Origin: Crotalaria pallida
Taxonomy: Eukaryota; Streptophyta; Magnoliopsida; Fabales; Fabaceae
Length of the DNA: 64,000 nucleotides
Reading direction: 5' to 3'
Assembly: GCA_037953625.1 (NCBI GenBank)
Contig: CM075653.1
Location: 95,149,639 to 95,213,638, forward strand
The translations under genes and the position numbers were made by a program. The notes under the pieces are model-generated. The model saw nothing but the letters and a program-made list of their open reading frames with translations. It ran no database searches and was not told where the DNA came from. This document shows positions 31,203-42,540 of the stretch, piece after piece; positions within the stretch are counted from its first letter, which is position 1; each line of letters begins with the position of its first letter.

Positions 31203-34200
31203 AAATTTCGTCCTCGAAATTTGATTAGTGAAAACCATAAGGTTAGGATTTGAGAATTTTAATCATCATTCCAATCAACGTAGATAAACACAATTAAAAC
31301 CAACACTACAAATAGCACAAGAGTCTCCAAAAATCATTTATTTAACAAGAGAAATAAAACCATAGTGGTAATACAATGTAACTGTAGCAAAAGAATTTCA
31401 ATAACTGGTTAAGCAAAAATGTTCTCAAATTCAATCAAAGAGGAAATCTTTTTTCATAACAATGCCAAATAGAGAAATCATCGCTAGGTGTACAAAATAG
31501 TAACTACACTTAAGTCAGTTCCAAACAAAAATCATCTCAATTCTCAAAACTGAAAAATAATTTTAACATTTAACAGGTGATAGCTATTGAAAGGATATTT
31601 TGATTCTGTCATAAATGTAAAACAACTTCAAATCAATATAGAATATAAAGCAAAATAGGACCTTTAAAAACCCAATTGGTCTAAACAAAATCAGTATTAA
31701 GCATATGGTTTAAATTCGGATAACAAGTTCAGCACCTAAAATGATACAATATCTGAATATCTTATTGAGAACTATTTTTGTAAGAAAACACAATTCACTT
31801 ACACATTCAACAGAGTGTCATTTTTTTTATTTTTTTTTTTATTTTTAGAAATTGAACATGAAATAAAATCTATGCAAGATTTCAGATCCCAAAAAAAATA
31901 GGAATTAGTACTTATGACTCAACCTATAGAGTGTCATCTTCTTAAATGAATGTCAGTTTAAATACAAGGAGAAAACTGAAACCTTAAAAGAATTAAAAAT
32001 TCATTAAGCTAACATTCAAAAACATTTTCCCTTACATAACAATTTTGGAAAACTTCTTGTAATAAACTAAAAACTAAGATAATAGGTTAGCATTGGCAAA
32101 TATTAATATAAGAAATTCATGAGAAATATGTTAAGCAAGAAACGCTATTGGTTGAAATTGATTTAACAATTTTCGTTTCAAAAGACATAATCAATGGCTC
32201 AAAATCCAAGATTCATCATTTTTAAATACATGTGCATGTAGTCATGCAAAATCAGGGAACAAATTTATAAAAATCAAAAAGTCAACAATTCTAGCTTACA
32301 TTTTATATAAACTCTAAAATAGCAATTCGGAAAATTAAGGTCATAGAGACTGAAGCAACAAAACATAAATAAGTGTTTTAGAAAAAGAGAAACATAGGTA
32401 TGAATTAGGCTTTCGTAAATCATATAATCTGCTTCATGAAGACTTTCTTTAAGTAAAAAAATTGAACCATTCAATAAAACCCTAATTGGAGGAAGGGATC
32501 ACGTATGAAGATTCAGAAAAACCTGTTCGGCTGAAAAGAACGATTATCTAAGCATAGGATTCGCTATTACTAAACAACCCAACTAGCATATACATAGCAC
32601 ATTCAAGACATGTAACGAAATCATATCATATAAATACATTTTTATTTGAAATTTGGCATACTTCACATGCAGGTATTCAAAGGAAACATATCCGAAAATT
32701 AGTTCAAAATGAGTTCGGGAGGTATGGTTTCCATTATTTGCCGAAAGCCCGAAAACATGAAAAATTACATGGCTGAAGTAAAGATGCACTTTTGAAAAAT
32801 ACCAATTCAATTCCCAACACTACAAAAATTTACAGGTAGTGTCCCTACATATAAAAGAACAACGTGGTAAATTTTCAGGTCGATCGGAGTTCGTTAGGTT
32901 CAGTTCTAACCCTGTTACCACTTTGTCAAAAACACCGTAACATCGGGGGCTGAACCTAAATTAGATTTATTTAAAATAGTAAAAAAAATTCCAAATGACC
33001 TCAAAATTTACAGGGACATCAGATATACTTAGTCAAAGGTTGTGTAAAATTTTCAGACCGATCGGAGCACGTTAGACTCGATTTTTCCCTTGCATTCGCA
33101 GTGTCGGAGACACCGAAATTGTCGGGTCTAATTGTGAAAAAGCATTTGTTTAAAATACTAACTTGCTCCAAACAGCTTGAACTTTTACCCACAACATGGA
33201 TTCGAACTTGGTATGCTCACATAAAATTTTTCCATGACATTTTGAGCGTCCTGAGCCCGAAAATGAATTTAACTTTATATGAAAAACCCCAATTTCCCAA
33301 CAAACACTTTAAAACCCAAAGATTCAAATAAAAAGCCAATCATTTTTCAAATCACATGCAACCTTCAGAAAAATCAGATATCATGATGTTACCTAGTACA
33401 CAAACACATGGTTCATTTCCCTTAGAGTTTCACAAAACTTTCAAAATAATTTTTCCGGAACTTAAAGGTTGAATGATTATATCTACCAATAGGTATTTAT
33501 ATTTGAGGTGATCAGTCTCAAATATACATACGTTAGTGATACAATTATTCTCATGTCACATTTAGAAGTGGCTCACTTAGTTCAAGACTAAAGGTTAATT
33601 TCTCCCGGTGGGGTAGCAACTTAGTGCTCTAGCCCGTTGGGGTATTTCATTTCTTTAATCTCGTCATTCGTCCATTTCTAGATATGAAACATTCATTTTC
33701 GCAAAATTTCGGGTTTTGCTTGGTAAATCTCAAAATCAATTTATTAAAAGCAACACATCAAGTGAAACACTAAACATTTAGACACCTATCAAGTCAAATC
33801 AAACACTTAGCATGCATCATAATAATCACAGCATATTTTTTTTTCATTAAACAAACTCCTATCCTATTTATTCATGAAATGGCCGAATGCATCCAAGCAA
33901 GAAATTATTATGGGTGTGCTCAAAATCGGAATCAAGCTAAGCCCTTATCCTGCCTCAACTCTAACACTAGTCTAGGACCAAATTTTTCAATCAAAATATA
34001 ACTCAGTCAAGTCCAGCAAATGCACACATCATCATTAGCACTTACAAAATGTCAATTAGTGCAATAGGCCAAATGCAGAAAATTTAAGGAAATGCAAATG
34101 CACAACCATTCCTATTATGACTCTAGCAATACACAAACACATACTAGAATAAACTGCTACTAACTATAAGTTACTCGCTTGGTGAGTAAGCACAGGAGAT

Positions 34201-34232
34201 GTGAGTCCACACTTCATAGGCCGAGGGAAACT
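31203..34232 (-). other. Non-coding interior of element H
   Basis: About 3 kb, AT-rich; no frame longer than about 76 codons and no recognisable Gag or Pol trace. It contains an old tandem duplication (32815-33170). Confidence 0.8.
32815..33170 (-). repeat. Diverged tandem duplication of about 175 bp in element H
   Basis: Both halves share AAAATTTACAGG, a TTTTCAG...CGATCGGAG segment, TCGTTAG/ACGTTAG, an ACACCG string and a TTTAAAATA end in the same order. Confidence 0.6.
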
Positions 34233-34244
34233 GCTCTGATACCA
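34233..34244 (-). other. Primer binding site of element H
   Basis: Sense TGGTATCAGAGC, three bases from the 5' LTR. Confidence 0.95.
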
Positions 34245-34247
34245 AAA

Positions 34248-37200
34248 TGTAACACCCTAATATTTATATAGCTTAATTACTAATAATTTGTTGGTTTTAA
34301 AATAGGACTTGAAAATTTCGTTTTAAATCTTAACGAAAATCCGAAAGAGTTTCCTCTGTTTATCGAACTTCCCAAAAATTTAGAGTTTTCACCTGTCAAC
34401 CCAGAACAATCCAGAAAACATTTCAACATTTCTAAATATATTAATTAACTTTACAAGCCCTATTTACGACATATAATAAACTCGGGCTTATAGTGATTAG
34501 ATTATTTCAAAAACCCAAAATAGATTAATTATAAAACAATGACTAGAATACACCCGTAACTAAATTACACTCCACGGTGTGGAGTGCACTCCTGCTCGGC
34601 CAGTAACAGTGCAAGCTCAAACTCGGTACCTGAAAAATGTTAAGGGAGTGAGCATTGCACATGAAACAGAAATGTAGTTTCCAGATAGACATAATAAATT
34701 CACTAGGCCAAGCACAAGTATCAAATAAATCAAACAACACATAATTAAGAAACCATGATCAGATTCCGGTTATAGTCATTCCATAAGCCTTAATTAGTTC
34801 ATATTCCTCTTAACACACAATTAAATAATAATAATTCCAAATTCCCTAATTCCATTGTTCATTTCCATTATCCATTAGATATACCATTTCCCTTTCCTTA
34901 ATTTCCATTTACCTTTCTAACCTTTCCATTTTCCATTTTCCATTAATGTGTGTAACCCCAAACAAAGATCTACACATAGTGTATGCAACCACAAACAGTG
35001 ATCTGCAAACACTTCCCTTTTCCCTTTTTAATTGTACACCACTAGGATTTGGTGGGTTACCCGCTAGGTAATTGGCACACCTGTCTAGGGACTTGAAACA
35101 CCTGCCCAGGACTTTACACCCATCCAGACCATAACCTGTAGGACTATGTACTTTTACCAATCCATTTAATTAGTCAAATTATTGGTGTGGAAAACTGATC
35201 CTGAGGGTCACCCGACGCCTACAGGGCGCTTTGGCCTGATGGGTAATTGGCCTGGCAGGTAATTGGCCCTAACAGGTAATTGGAACACCTAGCCGGGTAC
35301 CTAGTGTTCCGGGCCCCACTGATCAGTTTCCACATTAGTTACCTTTACCGTTTAAATTAACCAACAGTCCAATCCATTTGTTTATAATTCACATCTAAAA
35401 TTTCAACAACATCACATTCTCTTAAATATATGTAATAGCACAGATCATCATTTCCAGTAATAATATATAGCCTTCATTTTCAAATTCCCGTGGCACCATA
35501 TAAATTACCATTCCAATCAATAACACATATACTCAAATAACATTTATCACCCATCATCACAACATCTTTATCAATATTCACATATAAATTCACCTTCAAC
35601 AATTCCAGTCAATTAATTATAATAAAATCACCATTCCAGATTATCACCTTGCATTTTCAACAAATAAATATAATTATCCATGTCCAAGTAAGTCACACAT
35701 ATTTTCACAATAATAACTTTATCATCATAAATCATAATCAATCACCAAATATATCAAATATGCACATATAGGGCCACAATTCCAATAATCACATATAGGG
35801 TAACATTCACACATATTCATACCATTTTATAAACATTCTATCAAGTCTCATTTTATCTATTTAACTTACTAGTCACATAATTATCAAGCTCATTACCTTA
35901 GGTTCCAAATTAATTATCCTAAACAAATAACTCCTAGCAAACTATTATAACTATATGGACACCCATTCCTATGACAAGCCAATACCCACCCCCTTACCTT
36001 GCGTTTCCATAGACCTGTTCCCTTTTATAGTGTGCTGCCCAAACGTAGCGCGGTTCAGTGCTTTCGCTTGCGATGATCCTAAAGCTCCTTCGTCGTCTAA
36101 CCGGTCATACAAATTATATAATAATCAATATCATGCGTTTTACGAAAAAGGGACTTTAACTTGAAAACCGAGACAAGTTAGTTTCGAAAACATTTAGTTA
36201 TTCCCAAATCAGAGTAACTAATTAAAATCATCATAAATAACAATTTAATTAAAAATCGACCCTAAATCACAATATCACTCATTTTCCAAAATAATAATAA
36301 TAAGGTTCCAAAATACTAACTTTATAAAACAGTTTAACACTAAAAAGTTATTATCAATATCATTAAGATTATTATCATTATTATTTTTATAATATAAAAT
36401 AAAGCAATTAAAAGGATATTAGGGATTTACCCTCCGATTAGGCTTTTAGGGCTGCAAGGGATCAAGATCAGTTTGGTCCTAAAGCTCCACCATGTCTGGT
36501 TCGAAGCACGAGGGGCCGGTTACGGTAACGGTGACGACAACGGCGTCGGTTTGCGATTCGATCTAAAAGGAAGGAGGAGAGACATACGGTGGTGATGGCC
36601 GGAGCACACAAGTAGAGTTCGGTGGTTGCTGGTTCGGTTTTGTGGCGGCGAAGCTTGACGGGTCGCAATTCAGCCTTCACAATGATGGAGGTCGTCCGCC
36701 TCGTGGTCCCAAATCCACGATTTTTCAATGCTGCTGGTAGTTGGGTTCGTCGGCGGCAGCGGGCTTCTATGGGTCGCAACTCGCGACTGGGGAAAAGGAG
36801 AGAGAGACCGCGAGCGTGGCGGCGAGAGTGAGGGAGAAGACAAGCTCAACGGCGACGGCGCGACCGGCGGAGGAAAGAGAACGACGACGCGACCAGCAGA
36901 GGAAAGAGAACGACGAGAGAGAGACCGACTGAGAAGGAGAAACGGCGATGGCTAGAGTGGTGGCAAGAAGGGAGCACTGGCGGAGGGAGAGAACGGTTAG
37001 GATGGAGAAATGAAAATGAGGGAGATGAAGAGGGAAGGGTGACGGCAGCTCCTATGGGAAGAGGAAGGGAGTAAAATAGGGTTTCATGCCCTTCCAACAC
37101 AGCACACTTTTTTTTTATTTTTTTCCCTCTTTTTTTTAAAAAAAAAATACATATGTAGATATAAATATACTAACATAAATACAAATTGTTTTTAAACCCA

Positions 37201-37508
37201 AAATACTAATAGTAAGATTTAAACATATACTTACATTTATTTATTTATGAAATCAAATCTAATTAAATACCACTAATATAATTTTAAACAATGATTAATA
37301 ATATAGGGAAATTACAAAGTTAGTAATTTGAAATATTAAAACAAACTATTTATTTAATGATACATCAAAAGCAAGGTGAAGTATGTAGTGTAAAGAATAT
37401 ATATTTTTATGAGAATACCCAACACTCAAATAATTTGATTTCAAGAATCAATTATTTAATTTGATAAAACTTATAATTATATTAGGGAATAAAATTAGGG
37501 ATGTTACA
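34248..37508 (-). repeat. 5' LTR of element H
   Basis: Matches the left LTR throughout; short exon at 34565-34629, donor at 35993-35997, GC-rich block at 36446-37087. The GTGTGTA hairpin here has lost one pair (TACACATA). Confidence 0.95.
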
Positions 37509-38116
37509 CAACCTACTCCCTAGAATACGGTAACACAAACCTCCTTACCTCAAACTCTTAGAGATAGGAAGATTTTGCTTGGCTCTAACTTGAGCTTTTC
37601 CACCAAAAAGTTTATAACCAACAAGAGAGTGGAAGAACCTAAAACAAGAGTCATAAGGAGAAAGGATTATCTTTTATACCATGGTTCACTCCAAGATTCA
37701 AGAAAAAATAGAGCTTCATGGCTTAGAATTTGAAAACCACCATGCATGGTAGAGAGAGAAAGGAGAAAACGAGTTTTAGAGAGAGAAAGAGGGAAACCCA
37801 CAACTTAATACTTACTTGGAGAGGAGAATAGCAAGATTTGATGATGGAATGGGTGTGAAGTCACTTGCCTTTGTTTGATTTGTGGAGAAGCAAGTGGAAC
37901 CCTATGTGGAAGAGGAGGGAGTCGTGAATGAGAGAGAGAAAGAAGAAGATGAGTTTGAGAGAGAGAGTGGATTATGAGGGAGAGAGTGAGTAATTTTATT
38001 TGTTTGGGGAGGAAAATGAGTGGTTAGGATTTAAGCCACAAAAAGAGATGCCTTTTGTGTGGAGGAGAGTGCATCACGTGCACTCTCTTTTCTTTTTTTT
38101 TTGTACAGACCCTAAA

Positions 38117-38339
38117 GTAATCGATTACCCTAGCCTGGTAATCGATTATTTCTTCAATGCAACATTTCTCAGTACATCCATCAGAGCCTAAGTAATCGAT
38201 TAACCCCCTGAATGTAATCGATTACTACTCAAAGTAATTGATTACTTTTCCCTTATAATCGATTAATTTGCTGCAGCATCTTAAGTGTTTCCACCAGAGG
38301 CCTTGTAATCGATTACTGCCATGCAGAGTAATCGATTAC
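38117..38339 (-). promoter_or_regulatory. TAATCGATTA palindrome array of LTR F'
   Basis: Same eight places as in LTR F. One copy near 38235 reads TAATTGATTA, a CG to TG change. Confidence 0.75.
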
Positions 38340-39241
38340 TTCAGTGTAAAGTCAGATTTTGATGATTTTCTAACTCCAATTCATTTCCTTAGGATCATTA
38401 CTCATTTAGGTTTGGATTGATACTCAAAACCTTCCTCAAATCTTGGAAATTCTTCCTGAATACTTGGCATAATTCCTTATTAGGCTGAAATAAAAATTTG
38501 GGATGTTACACAGGTCAGAGATCTGCATACACACCAAATTAGTTTGCAATGTATGCAACCACAGGTCAGATGATCTGCATACATGCCACAATTTATTTAC
38601 GATGCATGTTGTGACGCTCTATTTTGTATCTTGAAAATAATTAATATTTGCAAAAGATTGAAATACTTGCTATCAAAATTAGGACTAGAAAATTTTTCCT
38701 TTTTAAATTAATACTTGCTCGATTATAAACCCTTTTTAACATGAACTATTAATTAAATCCGGCTTAGTAATATCTTAATTTCAAAAAGGCTCTCGAGAGA
38801 ACATTTCCTTAATCATAAAAAAACGTTGTTTGTTATTCTTATTAAACATATCATTTGTCTCTCGAGTTGGATTTGAATATATAAAACATAAACTTATTGT
38901 CGAATCCTTTTTAAAATAGAAATCAGAGTTCGCGAAAGTAAAAATAATACTTATGGGGCACTGCTGAGGTAAATAAGGCATTATATATATATAAATGTCA
39001 TGACATAGAAACCCCATCAGTATAGTCAGTAGCAAGTAGTAAAAAGTCGAGATAGCAAGTTTGATGAAACATATACAGACCAGCTGCATAAAATGAAACC
39101 TCACTCTAAGACCTCTCAAATATATACAATATATGACATAACACAAAAGTAGAAGTCCCAGAGCAAGTCATCAGTGTCCTCAGCAGCTCCTCAGATCCTC
39201 CACAGCTCTATCCCTAGGATCTAGGATCCAAAACATCTACG

Positions 39242-39730
39242 CTATGCAGGCTCCTTTGAACCAGCGGGTCCACCTCTAGCAGAAACAGTCGGCTCAACAT
39301 GCACCTCCTCCTCGCTCTCATCCTCCACAGGGTCCTCCTCGACCTCGCCCGACTGTGTGGAGACCCCACCACTGGGTCTAGGATCTGCAGAGGCAGTCCT
39401 ATCATAGTCAGTCGGACCAGGAGAAGAAATCTCCTCAGTGACAACTCTATGGGAGGAAGGATGAGAACGGGTGGCAGCTCTGAAACGAAAACTATGAAAA
39501 CAACGCATAGGTCAAGCCGGGGGTGGTCCTCTATATGTATAAAAGGGTGGAACATGCATAGTATAGACTAATGGGATCCTAAATCGACGAGGTCGCACTC
39601 GCACCAGAGGGTTAGGGTGGTAGAGAGTGATCTCAACCTCCCCCTCAAAAGTGGCACGGTGCTCCTCATACGTCCATATGCCACTAGGGATAGGGCGTAT
39701 CTCGATGCAAGCTAGGTATCTGGCCATCAC
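39242..39730 (-). CDS. Conserved LTR-encoded protein, about 161 aa, one in-frame stop
   Basis: The predicted exon opens right after CCCTGTTTAG| with GTG ATG GCC; the ATG at 39727 gives MARYLACIEIRP. The frame runs to TAG at 39242 with one TGA (39512-39514) where LTR A has CGA, a CpG decay change. Without that stop the frame matches LTR A over its whole length. The N-terminal 70 residues are about 78 percent identical by eye, with conserved FEGEVE, YHPNPL, RPRRFRIP and TMHVPPFYTY. The C-terminal part is acidic (EEDPVEDES). There is no zinc knuckle, membrane segment or signal peptide. I know no family for it; it is not Gag, Pol or Env. It is transcribed in the LTR sense. Confidence 0.6.
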
Positions 39731-39939
39731 CTAAACAGGGCACAGGGAGTAAGTATACACATATACATAATTGATAAAGACTAAAATTACAAACACAAGT
39801 ATATCATGGACAGATCATAATGCAATTACATATGAGCACACCAATTTTTCAACATTATATTTCTTATAATGCAAGTGGCATGATGTATGATTTTCTATCC
39901 ACAACTGAGGCCTCTAAAAGTCCATCTTGGACGTCCATC

Positions 39940-40170
39940 CAATACACCCTTGTGTTCCCGGAACACCGACATTCGTTCCCAGAACGTAATGCCAAACCAT
40001 ACTTGGATAATAAGCATCACTCCCGGAGTGTGCACCACGTTCCCAGAACGCATACGTTCCCAGAACGCATAAAACCAGGTCCCGGACACTGGCCACAAAT
40101 CTATAATGTGTCATCAAGTAGGTTACAATTTGGTACTCCCGGAGTACCCTCCTCATATTCCCAGAATATG
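39940..40170 (-). repeat. Array of co-varying hairpins in LTR K
   Basis: Arms change together around a fixed TC-CC(A/G)-GA centre: GTGTTC/GAACAC (39952-39966), CACTC/GAGTG (40018-40030), ACGTTC/GAACG (two copies near 40040-40070), GGTACTC/GAGTACC (40132-40148) and CATATTC/GAATATG (40154-40170). Confidence 0.85.
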
Positions 40171-40424
40171 ATAAATGTTCCTACCAACCAAACTTCCAAT
40201 CTATATGGATGCACAAATATCAGGGTTGGTTTTATCTTTACATTAGTTAATGTGATTTAGAAATATTCCAATTTCTCCTTTTGAATGATTTATTTGAGGT
40301 ATACTTTTTGGCACAAAATTCTTCTTTGAATTATTTCCAAAAATAAGCCCTTAAGCTCAGATTGGGAAAATCATAACCAATGGTATTCAAAAACTTAACT
40401 TTTTTATTTTTCAGATTCAGGTAC

Positions 40425-40832
40425 TAACCGGTTACAGTTTCTGGCTAACCGGTTAGAATTACAGACCTGAACTGTTTACCATTGTAATTCAGAAAAACCC
40501 TTTTTCTTGAATTCTCTACCCAATCCATAACAAATTTAACATTGTTTTATACCTCAAAAACCATTGTTTGCATCATTCAAAAGTCCAAATCACATTCTAT
40601 TTCCAAAGAGCATAATTTCCTCTTGAAATCATCTCATTAATTTAAGGTAATAACCCTTAACCTTAAATTTTGACCAAGGCAGCATTATTAACTCATTATC
40701 AGATTGTTTCTATTGAAATTTGAAGTATAGATTTGAGCAAAATTAGTGAGACTTCAGGACTGTTTTGTAAACTGATTTTCTTTTTGAAATTTTGCAGTGT
40801 CTAACCGGTTACAATTATCGAGTAACCGGTTA
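40425..40832 (-). repeat. Leader copies of TAACCGGTTA in LTR K
   Basis: Two pairs spaced 21 bp start to start: 40425 and 40446, 40802 and 40823. All four are exact, matching LTR C. Confidence 0.8.
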
Positions 40833-41240
40833 GATTATGCAGTCAGTCCACTAAAGCAAGAGTTTTGACAAATCATTCTCTTCTTTTCTCAAATCTAACC
40901 CAATTTCAAAATTCACAGAGTTCATATGCCTTGAGATAAACATGTTCATACCCAGAAACACATTTATATTGCATGCATCAAGCTTATGGTATTAATTTGC
41001 ATAAAAATCAACACAAACACCATTCAATACCACAAAACTCATAATCAACAATTAATCTCTTGATTTTAAACCTTAAATCACTTGCGTGCATCAATTTAAA
41101 TTTGCTCAAACAGAATTGAGCCAGAATTTTGGCCTCCAAGCCTTTGTGCTTTAAACACATAATGCCCTTTTGAGTTTTGTTAACTCAAATCCTAATTCAC
41201 TTGATTTTTAGTCTAAATCTAGTATAAGGTAGACTTCTCC

Positions 41241-41477
41241 CATACCTTAGGACAGAGTTTGATGGAGATTAACACTGAACTTGAAGAAAACTCCCCAGAT
41301 TTCTCACAAACCCAAGATTCTGTTCTCAGCCACGAATTCCATCAACAAGGTCCAAAGAACAGAAGATTTGACATAGCAATTGGCCAAAGAAATTGGGGAA
41401 AACAATTAGGACTCAAAATAGGTAACATGCACTAGAGAATCAAAGATATTTGAGGCTTAATGGTGGACTGTACTTAC
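41241..41477 (-). other. Two splice-donor-like sites of LTR K
   Basis: Sense GTAAGTA (41477 to 41471), and CTAAG|GTATGGGAG starting at 41245. The second with the acceptor at 39731 gives a 1.5-kb intron. Confidence 0.5.
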
Positions 41478-41756
41478 CAAAATCAAAGCTGAAATTCAGC
41501 TTCCAGAACAGGAAGAATACAGAGTTCAGTTTCCAACTCTTGGCTTCCAAGATTGATTTCTACTTCCACACGAAAACTCAACTCACAAAGTGTATACCAC
41601 TGAAAATCCCTTGATTCAAGCTTTTCAGAAATGTGTGTTTCGCTCTCTAACACTCAAGGAATGAAACGAATTGCCCAGAACGAAATTGAAACCCTAATTT
41701 CCCTTCTTCAACACAAACCAGCAACAATCAACCTCAACACCTCTGAAATTCCACAA

Positions 41757-41763
41757 TTTATAG
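41757..41763 (-). promoter_or_regulatory. TATA box of LTR K
   Basis: Sense TATAAAT, about 430 bp into the LTR, at the place of TATAAAA in LTR C. Confidence 0.65.
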
Positions 41764-41892
41764 GCAAATTGGATTTGCATGCATGGTGACGCATGGTTTC
41801 CACTAATTTCAGACTGATTTCGTGGCGATTAATTGGATTAATCAAGTGATTACTCATCAAATTCCACTAACCCAGTTTCTGGGTTCATCGTC

Positions 41893-41923
41893 TAACCGGT
41901 TACAGGGCATTACTAACCGGTTA
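41893..41923 (-). promoter_or_regulatory. Promoter-proximal TAACCGGTTA pair of LTR K
   Basis: Exact 10-mers at 41893-41902 and 41914-41923, again 21 bp apart and about 130 bp upstream of the TATA box. Confidence 0.6.
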
Positions 41924-42189
41924 GATTAGTTCAAAATTTAAAAATTACTATTTTTAAATCTTTCCCTCCAAGAACCTTTTCAATATTACATTTAGGTCCT
42001 ATTTCAGGGACTAAAATGCAATATTCTTATATTTTGCATTTATTGGCCATATAAAAATATTTCAACTTATTTTTATATTTTAGGCTAATTAAGTACAAAA
42101 CATAAACTTGGAAAATTTCTATAAATTAATAATAAAACTTTTATTATTAATTTCCTATTATTCGGGAGACGAAAATTAGGGGTGTTACA

Positions 42190-42540
42190 CATGCAACCAC
42201 AGGTCAGATGATCTGCATGCACCCACAATTTTATTTAGGATGTATGCAACCACAGGTCAGATGATCTGCATACACCCACAATTTTATTTACGATGCATGC
42301 AACCACAGGTCAGATGATCTGCATGCACCCTTAGCCCCTTTCCTTTTACCCTTTACGATGTATGCAACCACAGGTCAGATGATCTGCATACACCCACAAT
42401 TTTATTTACGATGCATGCAACCACAGTTCAGATGAGCTGCATGCATTTATGATGTATGCAACCACAGGTCAGATGATCTGCATACACCCACCATTTTATT
42501 TACGATGCATGCAACCACAGGTAAGATGATCTGCATGCAC
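42190..42540 (-). repeat. Alternating hairpin array of LTR N
   Basis: Seven units share a loop of ACCACAGGTCAGATGATC type. Their arms alternate strictly between GCATGCA/TGCATGC forms (42190, 42293, 42411, 42505) and TGTATGCA/TGCATACA forms (42241, 42359, 42453). Another unit with 9-bp perfect arms lies left of LTR K (38549-38584). Confidence 0.85.

Larger units (their letters stand above)
27926..37508 (-). mobile_element. Element H: complete 9.6-kb LTR element without coding capacity (LARD-like)
   Basis: LTRs of 3259 and 3261 bp, identical but for scattered changes, enclose 3.06 kb with no gene. The target duplication CAACC is at 27921-27925 and 37509-37513. The primer site is at 34233-34244, and the purine tract starts at 31185. 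A large non-coding element with intact replication signals fits the LARD class, mobilised by another element's proteins. Solo LTR L is the same family. Confidence 0.95.
26185..38510 (-). mobile_element. LTR F' (5' LTR of the tandem), split by element H
   Basis: Same family as LTR F and nearly identical; 2.74 kb once element H and one CAACC (27926-37513) are removed. It ends GGGATGTTACA at 38510, next to LTR N sequence. Minisatellite at 26918-27345, palindrome array at 38117-38339, donor at 37544-37548, short exon at 26582-26664. Confidence 0.93.
38610..42189 (-). mobile_element. Solo LTR K (Gypsy, same family as A and C)
   Basis: 3.58 kb from TGTGACGC to GGGTGTTACA, with no primer site or purine tract beside it. 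The target repeat is CATGT/CATGC (one change; 38605-38609, 42190-42194), inside a hairpin arm of LTR N. Its start matches LTR C (CCCCTAATTTTCGTCTCCC). In sense order: TAACCGGTTA pair, TATA, two donors, leader palindromes, hairpin array, acceptor, conserved reading frame. 38640-39200 is AT-rich and empty. Confidence 0.9.
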
